Shown one piece after another: positions 9,299 through 18,340 of a stretch of DNA of 38,769 nucleotides. This DNA is from Bacteroidales bacterium. GTDB lineage: Bacteria; Bacteroidota; Bacteroidia; Bacteroidales; VadinHA17. Positions within the stretch are counted from its first letter, which is position 1; each line of letters starts with the position of its first letter. The notes beneath the pieces are model-generated. The model was not told the DNA's origin. It did no database searches and worked only from the letters and a program-made list of their open reading frames with translations. The DNA is taken from the NCBI GenBank assembly GCA_012517605.1, contig JAAYUS010000047.1:1-38769 (forward strand), given 5' to 3'. The translations under genes were made by a program, and so were the position numbers.

Positions 9299-10321
9299 AT
9301 GGGACTATTTTCATTCTTGACGCAGGAGATTGCAATTGACTTGGGAACAGCAAACACAATAATAATCCACAATGATAAAATTGTTGTTGATGAACCTTCA
9401 ATAGTTGCAATTGACAAAAATACGGGGAAGCTTATTGCGATTGGAGAGGAAGCCAGGCAGATGCATGGTAAAACACATGAAAACATTAAAGTTGTACGGC
9501 CACTGCGTGACGGTGTTATAGCCGACTTTAATGCCGCTGAGCTTATGATAAGAGGCATGATAAGAATGATAAACACAGGCTCAAAGTTTTTTTCTCCCTC
9601 GCTGAAAATGGTTGTATGCATACCATCCGGAAGTACAGAGGTTGAACTGCGTGCTGTTCGTGATTCATCTGAGCATGCCGGCGGAAGGGACGTTTACATG
9701 ATATATGAGCCGATGGCGGCTGCAATCGGCATCGGTGTAGATGTCGAAGCTCCTGAGGGATGCATGGTCGTTGACATCGGGGGCGGAACGACCGAAATTG
9801 CAGTCATTGCCCTCGGAGGTATTGTCTGCAACAAGTCAATAAGGATCGCAGGCGACGGATTTACGGCAGACATTCAGTCATACATGCGCCATCAGCATAA
9901 CATCAAGATCGGCGAAAGAACGGCTGAAGATATTAAAATCGCTGTCGGAGCCGCATTGCCCGACATTGACAATCCTCCGCCCGACTATATTGTCAGGGGC
10001 CCCAATATCATGACATCGCTTCCTATCGAAATCCCTATTTCATACCAGGAAATAGCATACTGCCTCGATAAATCCCTGTCAAAAGTTGAAGCTGCCCTTC
10101 TTAATGTTCTTGAACAGACACCTCCCGAACTATATGCCGACATAGTTAACAAAGGCATTTACCTGGCCGGAGGAGGTGCATTGCTGAGAGGGCTTGACAA
10201 GAGGCTTGCAGATAAAATAAATATTAACTTCAATGTTGTGGAGGATCCTCTTCATGCTGTTGCAAAAGGTACAGGTGTGGCATTGAAGAATGTGGATAAA
10301 TTTCCATTCCTGATGAGATAA
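9299..10321 (+). CDS. mreB: Rod shape-determining actin homologue MreB
   Basis: A 340-residue bacterial actin that forms membrane-associated filaments guiding lateral wall synthesis. The phosphate-1 motif is IAIDLGTANTIIIHNDK. The phosphate-2 region is CMVVDIGGGTTEIAVIALGG, and the adenosine region includes GIYLAGGGALLRGLDKRL. Length is typical. It starts 23 bases after purH and is followed 13 bases later by mreC, so transcription from upstream is likely. No ribosome binding site is visible before the ATG, as usual in this phylum. Confidence 0.97.
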   Translation: MGLFSFLTQEIAIDLGTANTIIIHNDKIVVDEPSIVAIDKNTGKLIAIGEEARQMHGKTHENIKVVRPLRDGVIADFNAAELMIRGMIRMINTGSKFFSPSLKMVVCIPSGSTEVELRAVRDSSEHAGGRDVYMIYEPMAAAIGIGVDVEAPEGCMVVDIGGGTTEIAVIALGGIVCNKSIRIAGDGFTADIQSYMRHQHNIKIGERTAEDIKIAVGAALPDIDNPPPDYIVRGPNIMTSLPIEIPISYQEIAYCLDKSLSKVEAALLNVLEQTPPELYADIVNKGIYLAGGGALLRGLDKRLADKININFNVVEDPLHAVAKGTGVALKNVDKFPFLMR

Positions 10322-10334
10322 TATATCGCCGTGA

Positions 10335-11156
10335 ATGAGAAACCTGCTAAACTTTCTGCTGAAATACAATAACCTTATTGTCTTTCTGATCCTGGAGGGG
10401 ATAGCATTATACTTGCTCGCAAACGGCAACCATTATCACAATTCGAGGATTGTGAACGGAGTTCAGGGTATAACGAATGGCATAAATGAACGTATCAGCA
10501 ATACAAGATCATACCTGAGCCTTCGTGAAATAAACTCCGACCTTGCATCCCAAAACAGCTCACTTCGAAACACAATAAGCGAGCTTGCACAGGAGCAAAG
10601 TATTGATTTTACTGATGTCAACGATACTGTCACCGGTCAGCAATACAGTTATACTCCTGCCAGGGTGATAAATAATTCTGTCAACAGGCAAAAGAACTTT
10701 TTCACAATCGACAAGGGTACACGACAGGGTATTAGGCCTGATATGGCAGTTATCTGCGGCAACAGTGCTGCAGGTATGATAGTCGGATGCTCTGAGAATT
10801 TTTCAGTTGCCATTTCAATGCTGAACCTTGATTTTAAACTTAGCGCAAGGCTAAAATCGAACGGTTATTTCGGATCCCTCACATGGGACGGAAAAAACTA
10901 CAGATATGCATTGTTGAATGAAATTCCCCAGCATATTTCAGTAAATGTCGGAGATACAATCGAAACAACAGCATACTCTGCAATATTCCCTGAAGGAATA
11001 CCAATAGGAACAGTTGTTGAGCCTAAGAAGAGCGGCAGTGATTTTTATGTTATTAAAGTAGCACTTTTCACTGATTTCAAAAAGCTTAATTATGTTGACG
11101 TAATCGCCAACCTGAGAAGGAATGAAAGGTTAGAACTAGAAAACAGGTTTAAATGA
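10335..11156 (+). CDS. mreC: Rod shape-determining protein MreC
   Basis: A 273-residue bitopic membrane protein: short cytoplasmic start, one helix (residues about 12-28, NLIVFLILEGIALYLLA), a coiled-coil-like stretch (about 60-90) and a beta-rich extracytoplasmic part. The beta domain contains FFTIDKGTRQGIRPDMAVI, matching the conserved MreC block around a KGxxxGI motif. MreC links MreB and MreD to PBP2 in the elongasome. Its TGA overlaps the mreD ATG as ATGA, indicating translational coupling. Confidence 0.92.
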   Translation: MRNLLNFLLKYNNLIVFLILEGIALYLLANGNHYHNSRIVNGVQGITNGINERISNTRSYLSLREINSDLASQNSSLRNTISELAQEQSIDFTDVNDTVTGQQYSYTPARVINNSVNRQKNFFTIDKGTRQGIRPDMAVICGNSAAGMIVGCSENFSVAISMLNLDFKLSARLKSNGYFGSLTWDGKNYRYALLNEIPQHISVNVGDTIETTAYSAIFPEGIPIGTVVEPKKSGSDFYVIKVALFTDFKKLNYVDVIANLRRNERLELENRFK

Positions 11157-11659
11157 TCAATTCTGCGCTGAGGTTAATATTGTCAGGAATACTGTTGATT
11201 TTTTTCCAGATTCTGATTCTGAACAACATTCAGTTCAGCGGGTATGTCAATCCTTATGTGTATATCATGATAATCATGATGATCCCGTCAACGACACCGG
11301 CATGGCTTCTTTTGATAATATCATTTTTCACCGGGCTGATAATCGATCTTTTTTCAGGGTCTCCGGGCATGCATACGGGAGCAACCGTACTGGCAGCTTT
11401 TTCGCGGCCTTTAGTTTTAAGGCTCATCGCTCCAAGGGACGGATATGAATCAGGATCAGACCTGTCGCTAGCAGTTTACGGATTAAGGTGGTTTTTTATT
11501 TATGCTTCTGCAATTGTATTGATACACCATACAGCGCTCTTTTTCCTTGAGGTTTTCAGATTTGAAGGTTTCTTCAGAACAATATTAAGGATACTTGTAA
11601 GTTCTGCCTTTACACTTGGTTTCATTCTCCTTCTGGAGTATTACAGGAAAGGAAAGTAA
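11153..11659 (+). CDS. mreD: Rod shape-determining protein MreD
   Basis: A 168-residue, very hydrophobic protein with about five predicted membrane helices, the usual MreD size and topology. The segment SFFTGLIIDLFSGSPGMHTGATVLAAFSR contains the conserved glycine-aspartate-rich MreD core, of which the key part is GLIIDLFSGSPGMH. Sequence conservation in this family is low, so identity also rests on its position between mreC (4-base overlap) and the PBP2 gene (9 bases downstream). It is an integral inner-membrane part of the elongation complex. Confidence 0.9.
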   Translation: MINSALRLILSGILLIFFQILILNNIQFSGYVNPYVYIMIIMMIPSTTPAWLLLIISFFTGLIIDLFSGSPGMHTGATVLAAFSRPLVLRLIAPRDGYESGSDLSLAVYGLRWFFIYASAIVLIHHTALFFLEVFRFEGFFRTILRILVSSAFTLGFILLLEYYRKGK

Positions 11660-11668
11660 TATTCTGGC

Positions 11669-13495
11669 ATGAAAGACGCATTCATCAACAGAAAATATGT
11701 GATAATGGCTGTCGTTGCTCTGGCAGCTTTGGTTCTTCTTGTCAGGCTTTTCATCATACAGGTGGTCAAGGATACCTACCGCCTGTCGGCCGACAATAAC
11801 GTATTAAGGTATGTTACTCAATATCCTGCAAGAGGTCTTATTTATGACAGGAACAAAAGATACCTTGTATATAACCAGGCTGCCTATGACATGATGGTCG
11901 TTCCTGCCCAGGTTACAAGGATTGACACTGCAACATTCTGCAAGCTTCTCGAAATTTCAACCAGCTCATTCAGGGAAAGGATGAACGCTGCAATATCTTA
12001 TTCCAGAAGGGCCCCCTCCGTATTTCTGAAACAGATCTCGGCTGAGACCTATGCCGGATTGCAGGAGAAAATGTTCATGTTCCCGGGTTTTTATGTGCAG
12101 CCAAGGACTTTGAGAAAGTATTCGAAGCCGATTGCTGCGCACCTTCTGGGATATGTCAGCGAAGTTGATGAAGGCATAATCAGAAAAGATCCTTATTATA
12201 AGGCTGGAGACTACATAGGTAAGCTGGGGATCGAAGAGGCATATGAAAAAGAACTAAGGGGCCGCAGAGGAGTGAAAATTTACCTCGTTGACGTATACAG
12301 CAGAATTAAGGGATCATATGCTGACGGCCGTCTTGATACCACAGCCTTACAGGGCAAAGATATCATTTCCACAATTGACATGGATCTTCAGGAATATGGG
12401 GAAATGCTGATGCACAATAAAACGGGAAGCATAGTAGCGCTTGAACCAAAAACCGGAGAAGTGCTCACCCTTGTTTCATCACCGAATTATGATCCTGCCT
12501 TGCTTGTCGGAAGGGTGCGATCGGAAAATTTTGCAAGGCTAAACGCCGATACGCTGAACCTTCCACTGTTCAACCGGGCGATTCAGGCCAAATATCCTCC
12601 TGGCTCGACTTTCAAGCCAATCAACGGTCTTATCGGACTGGCTGAAGATGTCATAACTCCGTCGACAATGTTTGGATGCAACAACGGGTATCTTTTTGTC
12701 GGATGCCATTCACACAGTTCACCCCTTGATCTTGTCCATGGTATTTCAAATTCGTGCAATTCATATTTCTGCCAGACTTTCAGAAGAATACTTGAGAATC
12801 CAAGATATGGGTCAGTTTCAGAAGCCTATACCAAATGGAAGGAGTACCTTAACGAATTCGGCTTCGGCAAGAAGCTGGGAATAGAATTGACAAACGAATT
12901 GCCGGGACTTATCCCTTCTCCTGCATATTTCGATAAATACTATGGAAAAAATAAATGGAAGGCGCTTACAGTGATATCACTGGCGATAGGCCAGGGTGAA
13001 ATTGAGACCACACCGCTTCAGATGGCAAATATGACAGCCGCAATTGCCAACAAGGGGTATTTTTATATTCCTCATATCGTCAGGTCGGTTGGAGATAATG
13101 AATCAATTGATAAGAAGTTTCTGACAAAACAGGTTGTAAATATAGATACTGCCCTTTTCGGGCCGATAATCGATGGCATGGAAGAGGCTGTAAACGGAGG
13201 GGGCGGAGCTACGGCATCCGTGGCGGCATTAAAGGATATAACTGTTTGCGGCAAGACCGGAACCGCACAGAATCCTCATGGTAAGGATCATTCTGTATTC
13301 ATTGCCTTTGCGCCAAAAGACGATCCGAAAATTGCAATTGCCGTATTTGTTGAGAATGCAGGATTCGGAGCAACATATGCAGCCCCTGTTGCCAGCCTTA
13401 TGATAGAGAAATACCTTAAGGGGGAGGTCTCGAATAAGGCGCTTGAACAGAGAATGGTTGAATTAAAGCTGAGTGCGGGTGACAAGGAACGTTAA
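11669..13495 (+). CDS. mrdA: Penicillin-binding protein 2 (elongasome transpeptidase)
   Basis: A 608-residue class B penicillin-binding protein. One N-terminal membrane helix (about 12-32) is followed by the non-catalytic dimerisation region and a C-terminal transpeptidase domain. The three active-site motifs are present: SxxK as YPPGSTFKPING, SxN as ISNSCNSYF and KTG as VCGKTGTAQNP. PBP2 cross-links peptidoglycan during elongation together with the glycosyltransferase RodA, whose gene follows and overlaps its 3' end. The start ATG is 9 bases after mreD. Motif order, length and context leave little doubt. Confidence 0.96.
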   Translation: MKDAFINRKYVIMAVVALAALVLLVRLFIIQVVKDTYRLSADNNVLRYVTQYPARGLIYDRNKRYLVYNQAAYDMMVVPAQVTRIDTATFCKLLEISTSSFRERMNAAISYSRRAPSVFLKQISAETYAGLQEKMFMFPGFYVQPRTLRKYSKPIAAHLLGYVSEVDEGIIRKDPYYKAGDYIGKLGIEEAYEKELRGRRGVKIYLVDVYSRIKGSYADGRLDTTALQGKDIISTIDMDLQEYGEMLMHNKTGSIVALEPKTGEVLTLVSSPNYDPALLVGRVRSENFARLNADTLNLPLFNRAIQAKYPPGSTFKPINGLIGLAEDVITPSTMFGCNNGYLFVGCHSHSSPLDLVHGISNSCNSYFCQTFRRILENPRYGSVSEAYTKWKEYLNEFGFGKKLGIELTNELPGLIPSPAYFDKYYGKNKWKALTVISLAIGQGEIETTPLQMANMTAAIANKGYFYIPHIVRSVGDNESIDKKFLTKQVVNIDTALFGPIIDGMEEAVNGGGGATASVAALKDITVCGKTGTAQNPHGKDHSVFIAFAPKDDPKIAIAVFVENAGFGATYAAPVASLMIEKYLKGEVSNKALEQRMVELKLSAGDKER

Positions 13496-14903
13496 TATAT
13501 GGAAAAGGCTTGATAAGCCGGTGATTCTGATCTTTCTCCTCCTGGTTGTAATAGGGTGGTTCAATATTTATGCTGCTGTCTATAACGAGGAACACACAAG
13601 GATCATTGATCTTTCGCAACGCTATGGGAAACAGTTCATCTGGATCCTTGCAACTTTTGTGATAGCTGTTTTTGTTGTTGTAATCGATTCAAGGTTCTAT
13701 ACTTTCTTTGCCTGGTTTATTTATGGCTTTGTGATCCTGCTTTTAATGCTGGTACTGGTACTTGGAAAGGAGATCAACGGCGCAAGATCGTGGTTCCAGA
13801 TCGGGGCTCTAAGTCTTCAGCCTTCGGAATTTGCAAAAGCCGGAACAGCACTGGCCCTGGCTGCCTACCTGAATTCAAGGAAGCTTGATCTGAGCAGGTT
13901 CAGGGCTTTCGTAATCTCCGCAGGTATAATAATCCTTCCAGCCATACTTGTTGCAATTCAGCCCGATATGGGGTCAGCCCTGGTTTATTTTTCTCTTTTC
14001 ATAGTTCTGTTCAGGGAGGGCATGAGCCCTTATATCTTTATTTCAGCCTTTATAATGGTGATACTTTTCTTTTTTACCATTTTGTTCAACAACCTCTACC
14101 TTACAGTCGCCCTTATCGTCATTGCCTTTATTCTTGCATGGCTGACATCAAGAAAATGGACCATGGTGCTGGAAGGAATTGGAATATTTATCGCATCATC
14201 AGCTGTTGTTTTCCTGTTTAACAGGCTTATTACCAAGTCACTGGAAGATGACCAGATCCTGTTTATTGCCCTTGTTCTTTCGGGTTTGGTGTATGGCGTA
14301 TATTTTTTCAATAAAAAAGCAATCTCAGTGATGGTAATATATATCTTTCTCGTCGGAAGTCTTGTCTTTGTCAACTCGGTTGATTTTGCTTTCAACAGGA
14401 TCCTTAAACCTCATCAGAAAGAAAGGGTGGAGATCATGCTCGGTATTAAATCTGATCCCCATGGCACGGGTTACAATGTTAATCAGTCAATTATTTCGAT
14501 TGGTTCAGGCGGTTTTACCGGAAAAGGATATCTAAAAGGAACACAGACAAAATTTAAATTTGTTCCTGCCCAGAGCACTGATTTTATTTTCTGCACCATA
14601 GGAGAAGAATGGGGCTTCCTTGGGTCTTTTTCAATAGTATCACTCTATGTGGTGCTTCTGTTTCGGCTGATCATACTGGCTGAAAAGCAACGATCGTTGT
14701 TCTCAAAAGTCTATGGGTATGCTGTGACATCAATTTTATTTTTTCATTTTTTTATCAATATCGGTATGGCAATAGGTATCGTGCCTGTAATAGGGATACC
14801 TTTGCCGTTTCTGAGCTATGGAGGCAGCTCATTGTGGGGATTTACAATACTTCTGTTTATTTTTCTGCGACTTGATGCCAGCCGGGCCGAGTACCTGATC
14901 TGA
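13473..14903 (+). CDS. rodA: SEDS peptidoglycan glycosyltransferase RodA
   Basis: A polytopic SEDS protein of 476 residues with about ten or more membrane helices. Signature blocks are ILVAIQPDMGSALVYF, whose aspartate is the likely catalytic residue of SEDS enzymes, and IPLPFLSYGGSSLWGF, the FtsW/RodA/SpoVE C-terminal signature. It is about 100 residues longer than enterobacterial RodA because of an extra hydrophobic section near residues 190-300, which I recall in other Bacteroidota. The start is a GTG inside the end of mrdA: either 13473 or 13479, the latter giving MTRNVNIWKRLDKP. No in-frame ATG is near, so translational coupling to mrdA is likely. Confidence 0.94.
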   Translation: MRVTRNVNIWKRLDKPVILIFLLLVVIGWFNIYAAVYNEEHTRIIDLSQRYGKQFIWILATFVIAVFVVVIDSRFYTFFAWFIYGFVILLLMLVLVLGKEINGARSWFQIGALSLQPSEFAKAGTALALAAYLNSRKLDLSRFRAFVISAGIIILPAILVAIQPDMGSALVYFSLFIVLFREGMSPYIFISAFIMVILFFFTILFNNLYLTVALIVIAFILAWLTSRKWTMVLEGIGIFIASSAVVFLFNRLITKSLEDDQILFIALVLSGLVYGVYFFNKKAISVMVIYIFLVGSLVFVNSVDFAFNRILKPHQKERVEIMLGIKSDPHGTGYNVNQSIISIGSGGFTGKGYLKGTQTKFKFVPAQSTDFIFCTIGEEWGFLGSFSIVSLYVVLLFRLIILAEKQRSLFSKVYGYAVTSILFFHFFINIGMAIGIVPVIGIPLPFLSYGGSSLWGFTILLFIFLRLDASRAEYLI

Positions 14904-15515
14904 TCAGAAAGGATATGTTATCCCGTGGGAGATCTCAATCCCGAAATCCTTTTCAACATAATCAATAAGCTGTGGAAAAAACTCCATGAAGTCGTCCTGC
15001 AGCGAATAATAATTCTTCTTCAGAGCTTTTATCGCAAACCTGGTTTCATTTGGAAGTGATGACCTCTTGCTCAGGGTGCTTAGTACATGGCGTATCCCGG
15101 GAATCGTCTGGTAAGTTTCAATCCAGTTGTTGATTATGAAGAACGGCATCATCTTTCTGACATCTTCGGGCAGGATGTCAAAATTGTTAACCATTGCCCT
15201 GTAAAAATTATATGTCACGCTCTCAAGAGGCCTCCGGGAGAAAAAGTTCCATTCCTTTGTGAGAAAATGATCATAAATAATGTCAGTGATCACTCCCGAA
15301 TATTTGTGATACTTCTTTGAAAAAAAAATCTTGCTCCTGTGAACTACCGGATGCCTGTCAGTAAAGCCGTCAATGTTTCTGTGAAGTATTATTCCTTTTC
15401 TTATCTGATCGGGATATTTCAGATAATCGCGCCCTTTTACATAATCACCTATGTAGTTTCCGATGATAATTTTCTCCGAATCACCAGACAGGTATATGTG
15501 GGCGAGAACATTCAT
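14904..15515 (-). CDS. acpH: AcpH-family protein (acyl carrier protein phosphodiesterase, DUF479)
   Basis: A 203-residue protein beginning MNVLAHIYLSGDSEKIIIGN, the family's usual start, followed by YIGDYVKG and HRNIDGFTDRHPVV. These histidine and aspartate residues fit the metal-dependent hydrolase fold related to HD domains. E. coli AcpH removes 4'-phosphopantetheine from acyl carrier protein; activity of Bacteroidota members is less certain. The ATG at 15515 is preferred to a longer reading frame from 15554 because family similarity begins there. Its stop codon directly abuts that of rodA, so the two convergent genes share no spacer and no terminator. Confidence 0.85.
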   Translation of the reverse strand: MNVLAHIYLSGDSEKIIIGNYIGDYVKGRDYLKYPDQIRKGIILHRNIDGFTDRHPVVHRSKIFFSKKYHKYSGVITDIIYDHFLTKEWNFFSRRPLESVTYNFYRAMVNNFDILPEDVRKMMPFFIINNWIETYQTIPGIRHVLSTLSKRSSLPNETRFAIKALKKNYYSLQDDFMEFFPQLIDYVEKDFGIEISHGITYPF

Positions 15516-15770
15516 TTTAAAGCATAATAGTACAAAGAAATTATAATTACACAATTATGCCGGAAACATTTTCTTTAACATGTTTTTCCACCATTGGAAA
15601 AAATACTGTAATAATCAATAAGACAATATATTAATATCAAAAATGACTGAATCAAAAAACAGTATGGTTTGTTCGTATATTAAGTATTCTAATTATAAAT
15701 TTGTCGTTTTACCAATCAATTTGACAGACTTTTACAAATAACAAATTTAATAAAAGGAAAAGGAGGTTCT
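15516..15770. other. Largest intergenic gap (AT-rich, 255 bases)
   Basis: It separates the divergent acpH-type and cDPG synthetase-like genes. It contains a perfect 8-bp hairpin at 15583-15602 (TTTTTCCA, loop CCAT, TGGAAAAA) without a T-tract, a short inverted repeat near 15542-15557, and TTGACA at 15721-15726 with no convincing -10 element behind it. No small gene or RNA was recognised. Confidence 0.5.
15758..15767 (+). promoter_or_regulatory. Strong Shine-Dalgarno sequence of the cDPG synthetase-like gene
   Basis: AAAAGGAGGT ends three bases before the ATG, with four bases between the GGAGG core and the start codon. It is nearly a full anti-16S match and stands out because the other genes in this window lack such sites. 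It firmly fixes the start at 15771. Confidence 0.75.
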
Positions 15771-17111
15771 ATGGCCAGAAAAAATGTCATTATCATTGGA
15801 GCAGCAGGAAGGGATTTTCACAATTTCAACACTTATTTCAGGGACAATGAATACTATAATGTTGTTGCATTTACAGCAGCCCAGATCCCTGATATTGATG
15901 GAAGGAAATATCCGGCCGTTCTTGCCGGAAAGCTCTATCCCGACGGTATCCCGATCTTTGCTGAACAGGAACTTCCCGGCCTGATCAGAAAATTGAAAGT
16001 TGATGACTGTGTATTTTCATACAGTGATGTCACATATCAGAAAGTGATGTCTGTGAGTGCTATCGTAAACTCGGCAGGAGCAAACTTCGTTCTACTCGGG
16101 CCAAAAGATACAATGGTTAAAAGTTCGAAACCTGTCATAGCCGTTGGTGCCATAAGGACAGGATGCGGAAAAAGCCAGACATCAAGGAGGGTTATAGAGC
16201 TGCTTATGGAAAAAGGGCTGAAAGTCGTTGCCGTGCGTCATCCTATGCCATATGGCGACCTTGCAGAACAGAAGGTTCAGAGGTTCGCTGCGATCAGCGA
16301 CCTTGAAAAACATAAATGTACGGTCGAGGAAATGGAAGAGTATGAACCACATGTGGTAAGAGGTAACGTTATCTACGCAGGCGTCGATTATGAAGCCATC
16401 CTCCGTGAAGCAGAAAAAGACCCTAAAGGTTGTGATGTAATTATATGGGATGGCGGGAATAACGATTTTCCTTTTTATGCTCCCGACCTCATGATCACTG
16501 TCACTGATCCGCACCGGGCCGGACATGAACTGAAATATTACCCTGGAGAGGTAACTCTCAGGATTGCCGATGTTGTGGTAATAAACAAAATCGACAGCGC
16601 TTCTCCCGAAGCCGTTCAGACCGTCCGGGAAAGCATAGAGAAGGTTAATCCAAAGGCTGTTGTGATTGACGGAGCTTCTCCGATAAAGGTGGATGATCAG
16701 TCAGTGATAAAAGGTAAACGCGTTCTGGTTGTCGAGGACGGACCAACACTTACACACGGGGAGATGAAAATCGGGGCAGGAGTTGTTGCAGCAAGGAAAT
16801 TCGGAGCTTCAGAGCTTGTTGACCCCAGACCGTTTACAGTCGGTAAGCTGAGCGAGACCTTCAGGCTTTATCCCAATATCGGAACACTGCTTCCGGCAAT
16901 GGGATATGGAGAACAGCAACTCAGGGATCTGGAAACGACAATCAACAATACCGACTGCGACAGCGTAATAATAGCTACTCCAATCGATCTGAACAGGATC
17001 ATCAAAATCAAAAAGCCGAACACCAGGGTTTATTATGATCTTCAGGAAATAGGAGATCCTAACCTTTCACAGGTTATTGATGATTTTGTAAAGAAATTCA
17101 AGCTTATATGA
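15771..17111 (+). CDS. Homologue of cyclic 2,3-diphosphoglycerate synthetase (P-loop NTPase)
   Basis: A 446-residue protein. The N-terminus has a Rossmann-like glycine motif, VIIIGAAGRDFHNFN (residues 6-20). A P-loop follows at residues 126-135 (GAIRTGCGKS), with VVVINKID near residue 270 as a nucleotide-specificity-like segment. These features and length match the archaeal enzyme that makes cyclic 2,3-diphosphoglycerate from 2,3-diphosphoglycerate and ATP, a solute of hyperthermophilic methanogens. Bacterial homologues are often annotated as this enzyme or as a GTPase, but I know of no demonstrated product, so the activity is unproven. It stands alone, with a strong Shine-Dalgarno sequence unlike its neighbours, which could reflect transfer or high expression. 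A large palindrome follows. Confidence 0.75.
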   Translation: MARKNVIIIGAAGRDFHNFNTYFRDNEYYNVVAFTAAQIPDIDGRKYPAVLAGKLYPDGIPIFAEQELPGLIRKLKVDDCVFSYSDVTYQKVMSVSAIVNSAGANFVLLGPKDTMVKSSKPVIAVGAIRTGCGKSQTSRRVIELLMEKGLKVVAVRHPMPYGDLAEQKVQRFAAISDLEKHKCTVEEMEEYEPHVVRGNVIYAGVDYEAILREAEKDPKGCDVIIWDGGNNDFPFYAPDLMITVTDPHRAGHELKYYPGEVTLRIADVVVINKIDSASPEAVQTVRESIEKVNPKAVVIDGASPIKVDDQSVIKGKRVLVVEDGPTLTHGEMKIGAGVVAARKFGASELVDPRPFTVGKLSETFRLYPNIGTLLPAMGYGEQQLRDLETTINNTDCDSVIIATPIDLNRIIKIKKPNTRVYYDLQEIGDPNLSQVIDDFVKKFKLI

Positions 17112-17113
17112 AA

Positions 17114-17265
17114 CGATAAGAGAAACTGTTTCAAAGAAAAGTTAAACCGCAAAGTTCGCTAAGTTTTCGCAAAGATCGCAAAGCAGGAATTTAATTATCC
17201 TCTTGCGAACTTTGCAACAGCTTTGCAAACTTTGCGGTTAACGTTTTTTTTGAAAACATCTATCG
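17114..17265. repeat. Long imperfect palindrome built of GCAAAG units, probable bidirectional terminator
   Basis: The whole gap between two convergent genes folds back on itself. The best arms are 17141-17186 and 17199-17242; GTTAAACCGCAAAGTT pairs with AACTTTGCGGTTAAC with one bulged A. The outer parts continue the pairing to CGATA near 17114 and TATCG near 17261-17265, entering the 3' end of the kinase gene. The left arm holds copies of CGCAAAG or CGCTAAG at spacings of 9, 11 and 9 bases. Eight T residues follow the right arm (17243-17250), and A-rich sequence precedes the left arm, so it could terminate both strands. I recall similar GCAAAG-rich intergenic repeats in other environmental genomes, but could not compare. 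Confidence 0.75.
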
Positions 17266-18339
17266 TTTAACACGTGCATTGCCCTTCCAGATGCTCCAGA
17301 CCTGGTCCTCATCTGCAGGCTGGGCATAATCGGTAAGGGAAGTAGTGGCAAGAGCTCCCGTTGCCCATCCGAACTGGATCCATTTCTCCGGTCCCCATCC
17401 TCTAAGGATCGCATACAGCATCCCTCCTACAAATCCGTCTCCGCCGCCAATTCGGTCGAGGACATGTATTTCGCGCGGCTCAACGACATGCCATTTTTCT
17501 CCCTCCAACATGATAGCGCCCCACAGGTGCTCATTTGCATTTATAACCTGTCTGAGTGTAGTCCCGAATGCCGATGTCCCGGGGAATTCTTTTTTGACCC
17601 TGCCAATCATTTCCTTAAAGCTCTCGATTTTGCCTGCAAGATCCTTGCCTCCTTCCTCCGGCCCCTGTATGCCAAGGCAAAGCTGAAAATCCTCTTCATT
17701 GCCAACAAGAATATCTGCTATGCCTGCTATCTCCCTGAATATGGATGACAGTTCATTTTCCCTGTTTTTCCAGAATGAGGCCCTGTAGTTAAGGTCAAAG
17801 GAGATCTTTGTGCCATATTTGCGTGCAGTTCTTGCAAGCTCAAGGCAGAAATTGCCGGTCTCAGGCGACAGGGCTGCAATGAGCCCGGAAAGATGAAGTA
17901 TCGCTACACCTTCTTCACCAAAAAGACGTTCAAGGTTAAAATCCTTTACATTCAGTGTCCTGCCTACCTCTCCGGCACGGTCATTATGGACCCTCGGTCC
18001 GCGCGACCCGAATCCGCTGTCGGCAATATTGAACTGATGGCGGTAACCCCACGGGCCTCCCTGTTCGACATCTATGCCCTCATAAGTCATATGCCTGGCT
18101 GAAAGGTTATCCTTGATCATCCGGGCGATGGGACTGTCTTTTACGAAGGTTGTCAGAACCTTTACAGGAAGTCCCAGAAGTGACGATACACTTGCAACAT
18201 TTGTTTCTGCACTGGTCACCTGCATGCGGAAAAGGTCGCTGCAATGAACTGGCTGACCATCGGGGGGAGTGATTCGTACGCCCATACTGGTGGGTACGAC
18301 CAGTGCCCATCTGTAATCCTTTTTTAACTCGATTTTCAT
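17260..18339 (-). CDS. kdgK: PfkB-family sugar kinase, probably 2-keto-3-deoxygluconate kinase
   Basis: A 359-residue ribokinase-fold carbohydrate kinase. The second PfkB signature is DRIGGGDGFVGGMLYAI (around residue 300) and contains the catalytic aspartate and anion-hole glycines. The substrate half has AETNVASVSSLLGLPVKV and, further on, KISFDLNYRASFW, both resembling 2-dehydro-3-deoxygluconokinases. Such enzymes phosphorylate KDG from pectin, alginate or glucuronate breakdown to KDPG. No KDPG aldolase or uronate gene is near, so another ketose or sugar-acid substrate is possible. It starts one base after the pgi stop and is certainly in the same operon. Its 3' end enters the GCAAAG palindrome. 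Confidence 0.75.
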   Translation of the reverse strand: MKIELKKDYRWALVVPTSMGVRITPPDGQPVHCSDLFRMQVTSAETNVASVSSLLGLPVKVLTTFVKDSPIARMIKDNLSARHMTYEGIDVEQGGPWGYRHQFNIADSGFGSRGPRVHNDRAGEVGRTLNVKDFNLERLFGEEGVAILHLSGLIAALSPETGNFCLELARTARKYGTKISFDLNYRASFWKNRENELSSIFREIAGIADILVGNEEDFQLCLGIQGPEEGGKDLAGKIESFKEMIGRVKKEFPGTSAFGTTLRQVINANEHLWGAIMLEGEKWHVVEPREIHVLDRIGGGDGFVGGMLYAILRGWGPEKWIQFGWATGALATTSLTDYAQPADEDQVWSIWKGNARVKR

Positions 18340-18340
18340 G

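Noticed and set aside
17141-17242. CRISPR-like array from the repeated CGCAAAG units
   Set aside because: Units are 7 bases at 9-11-base spacing with inverted symmetry and no spacers; no cas genes are present.
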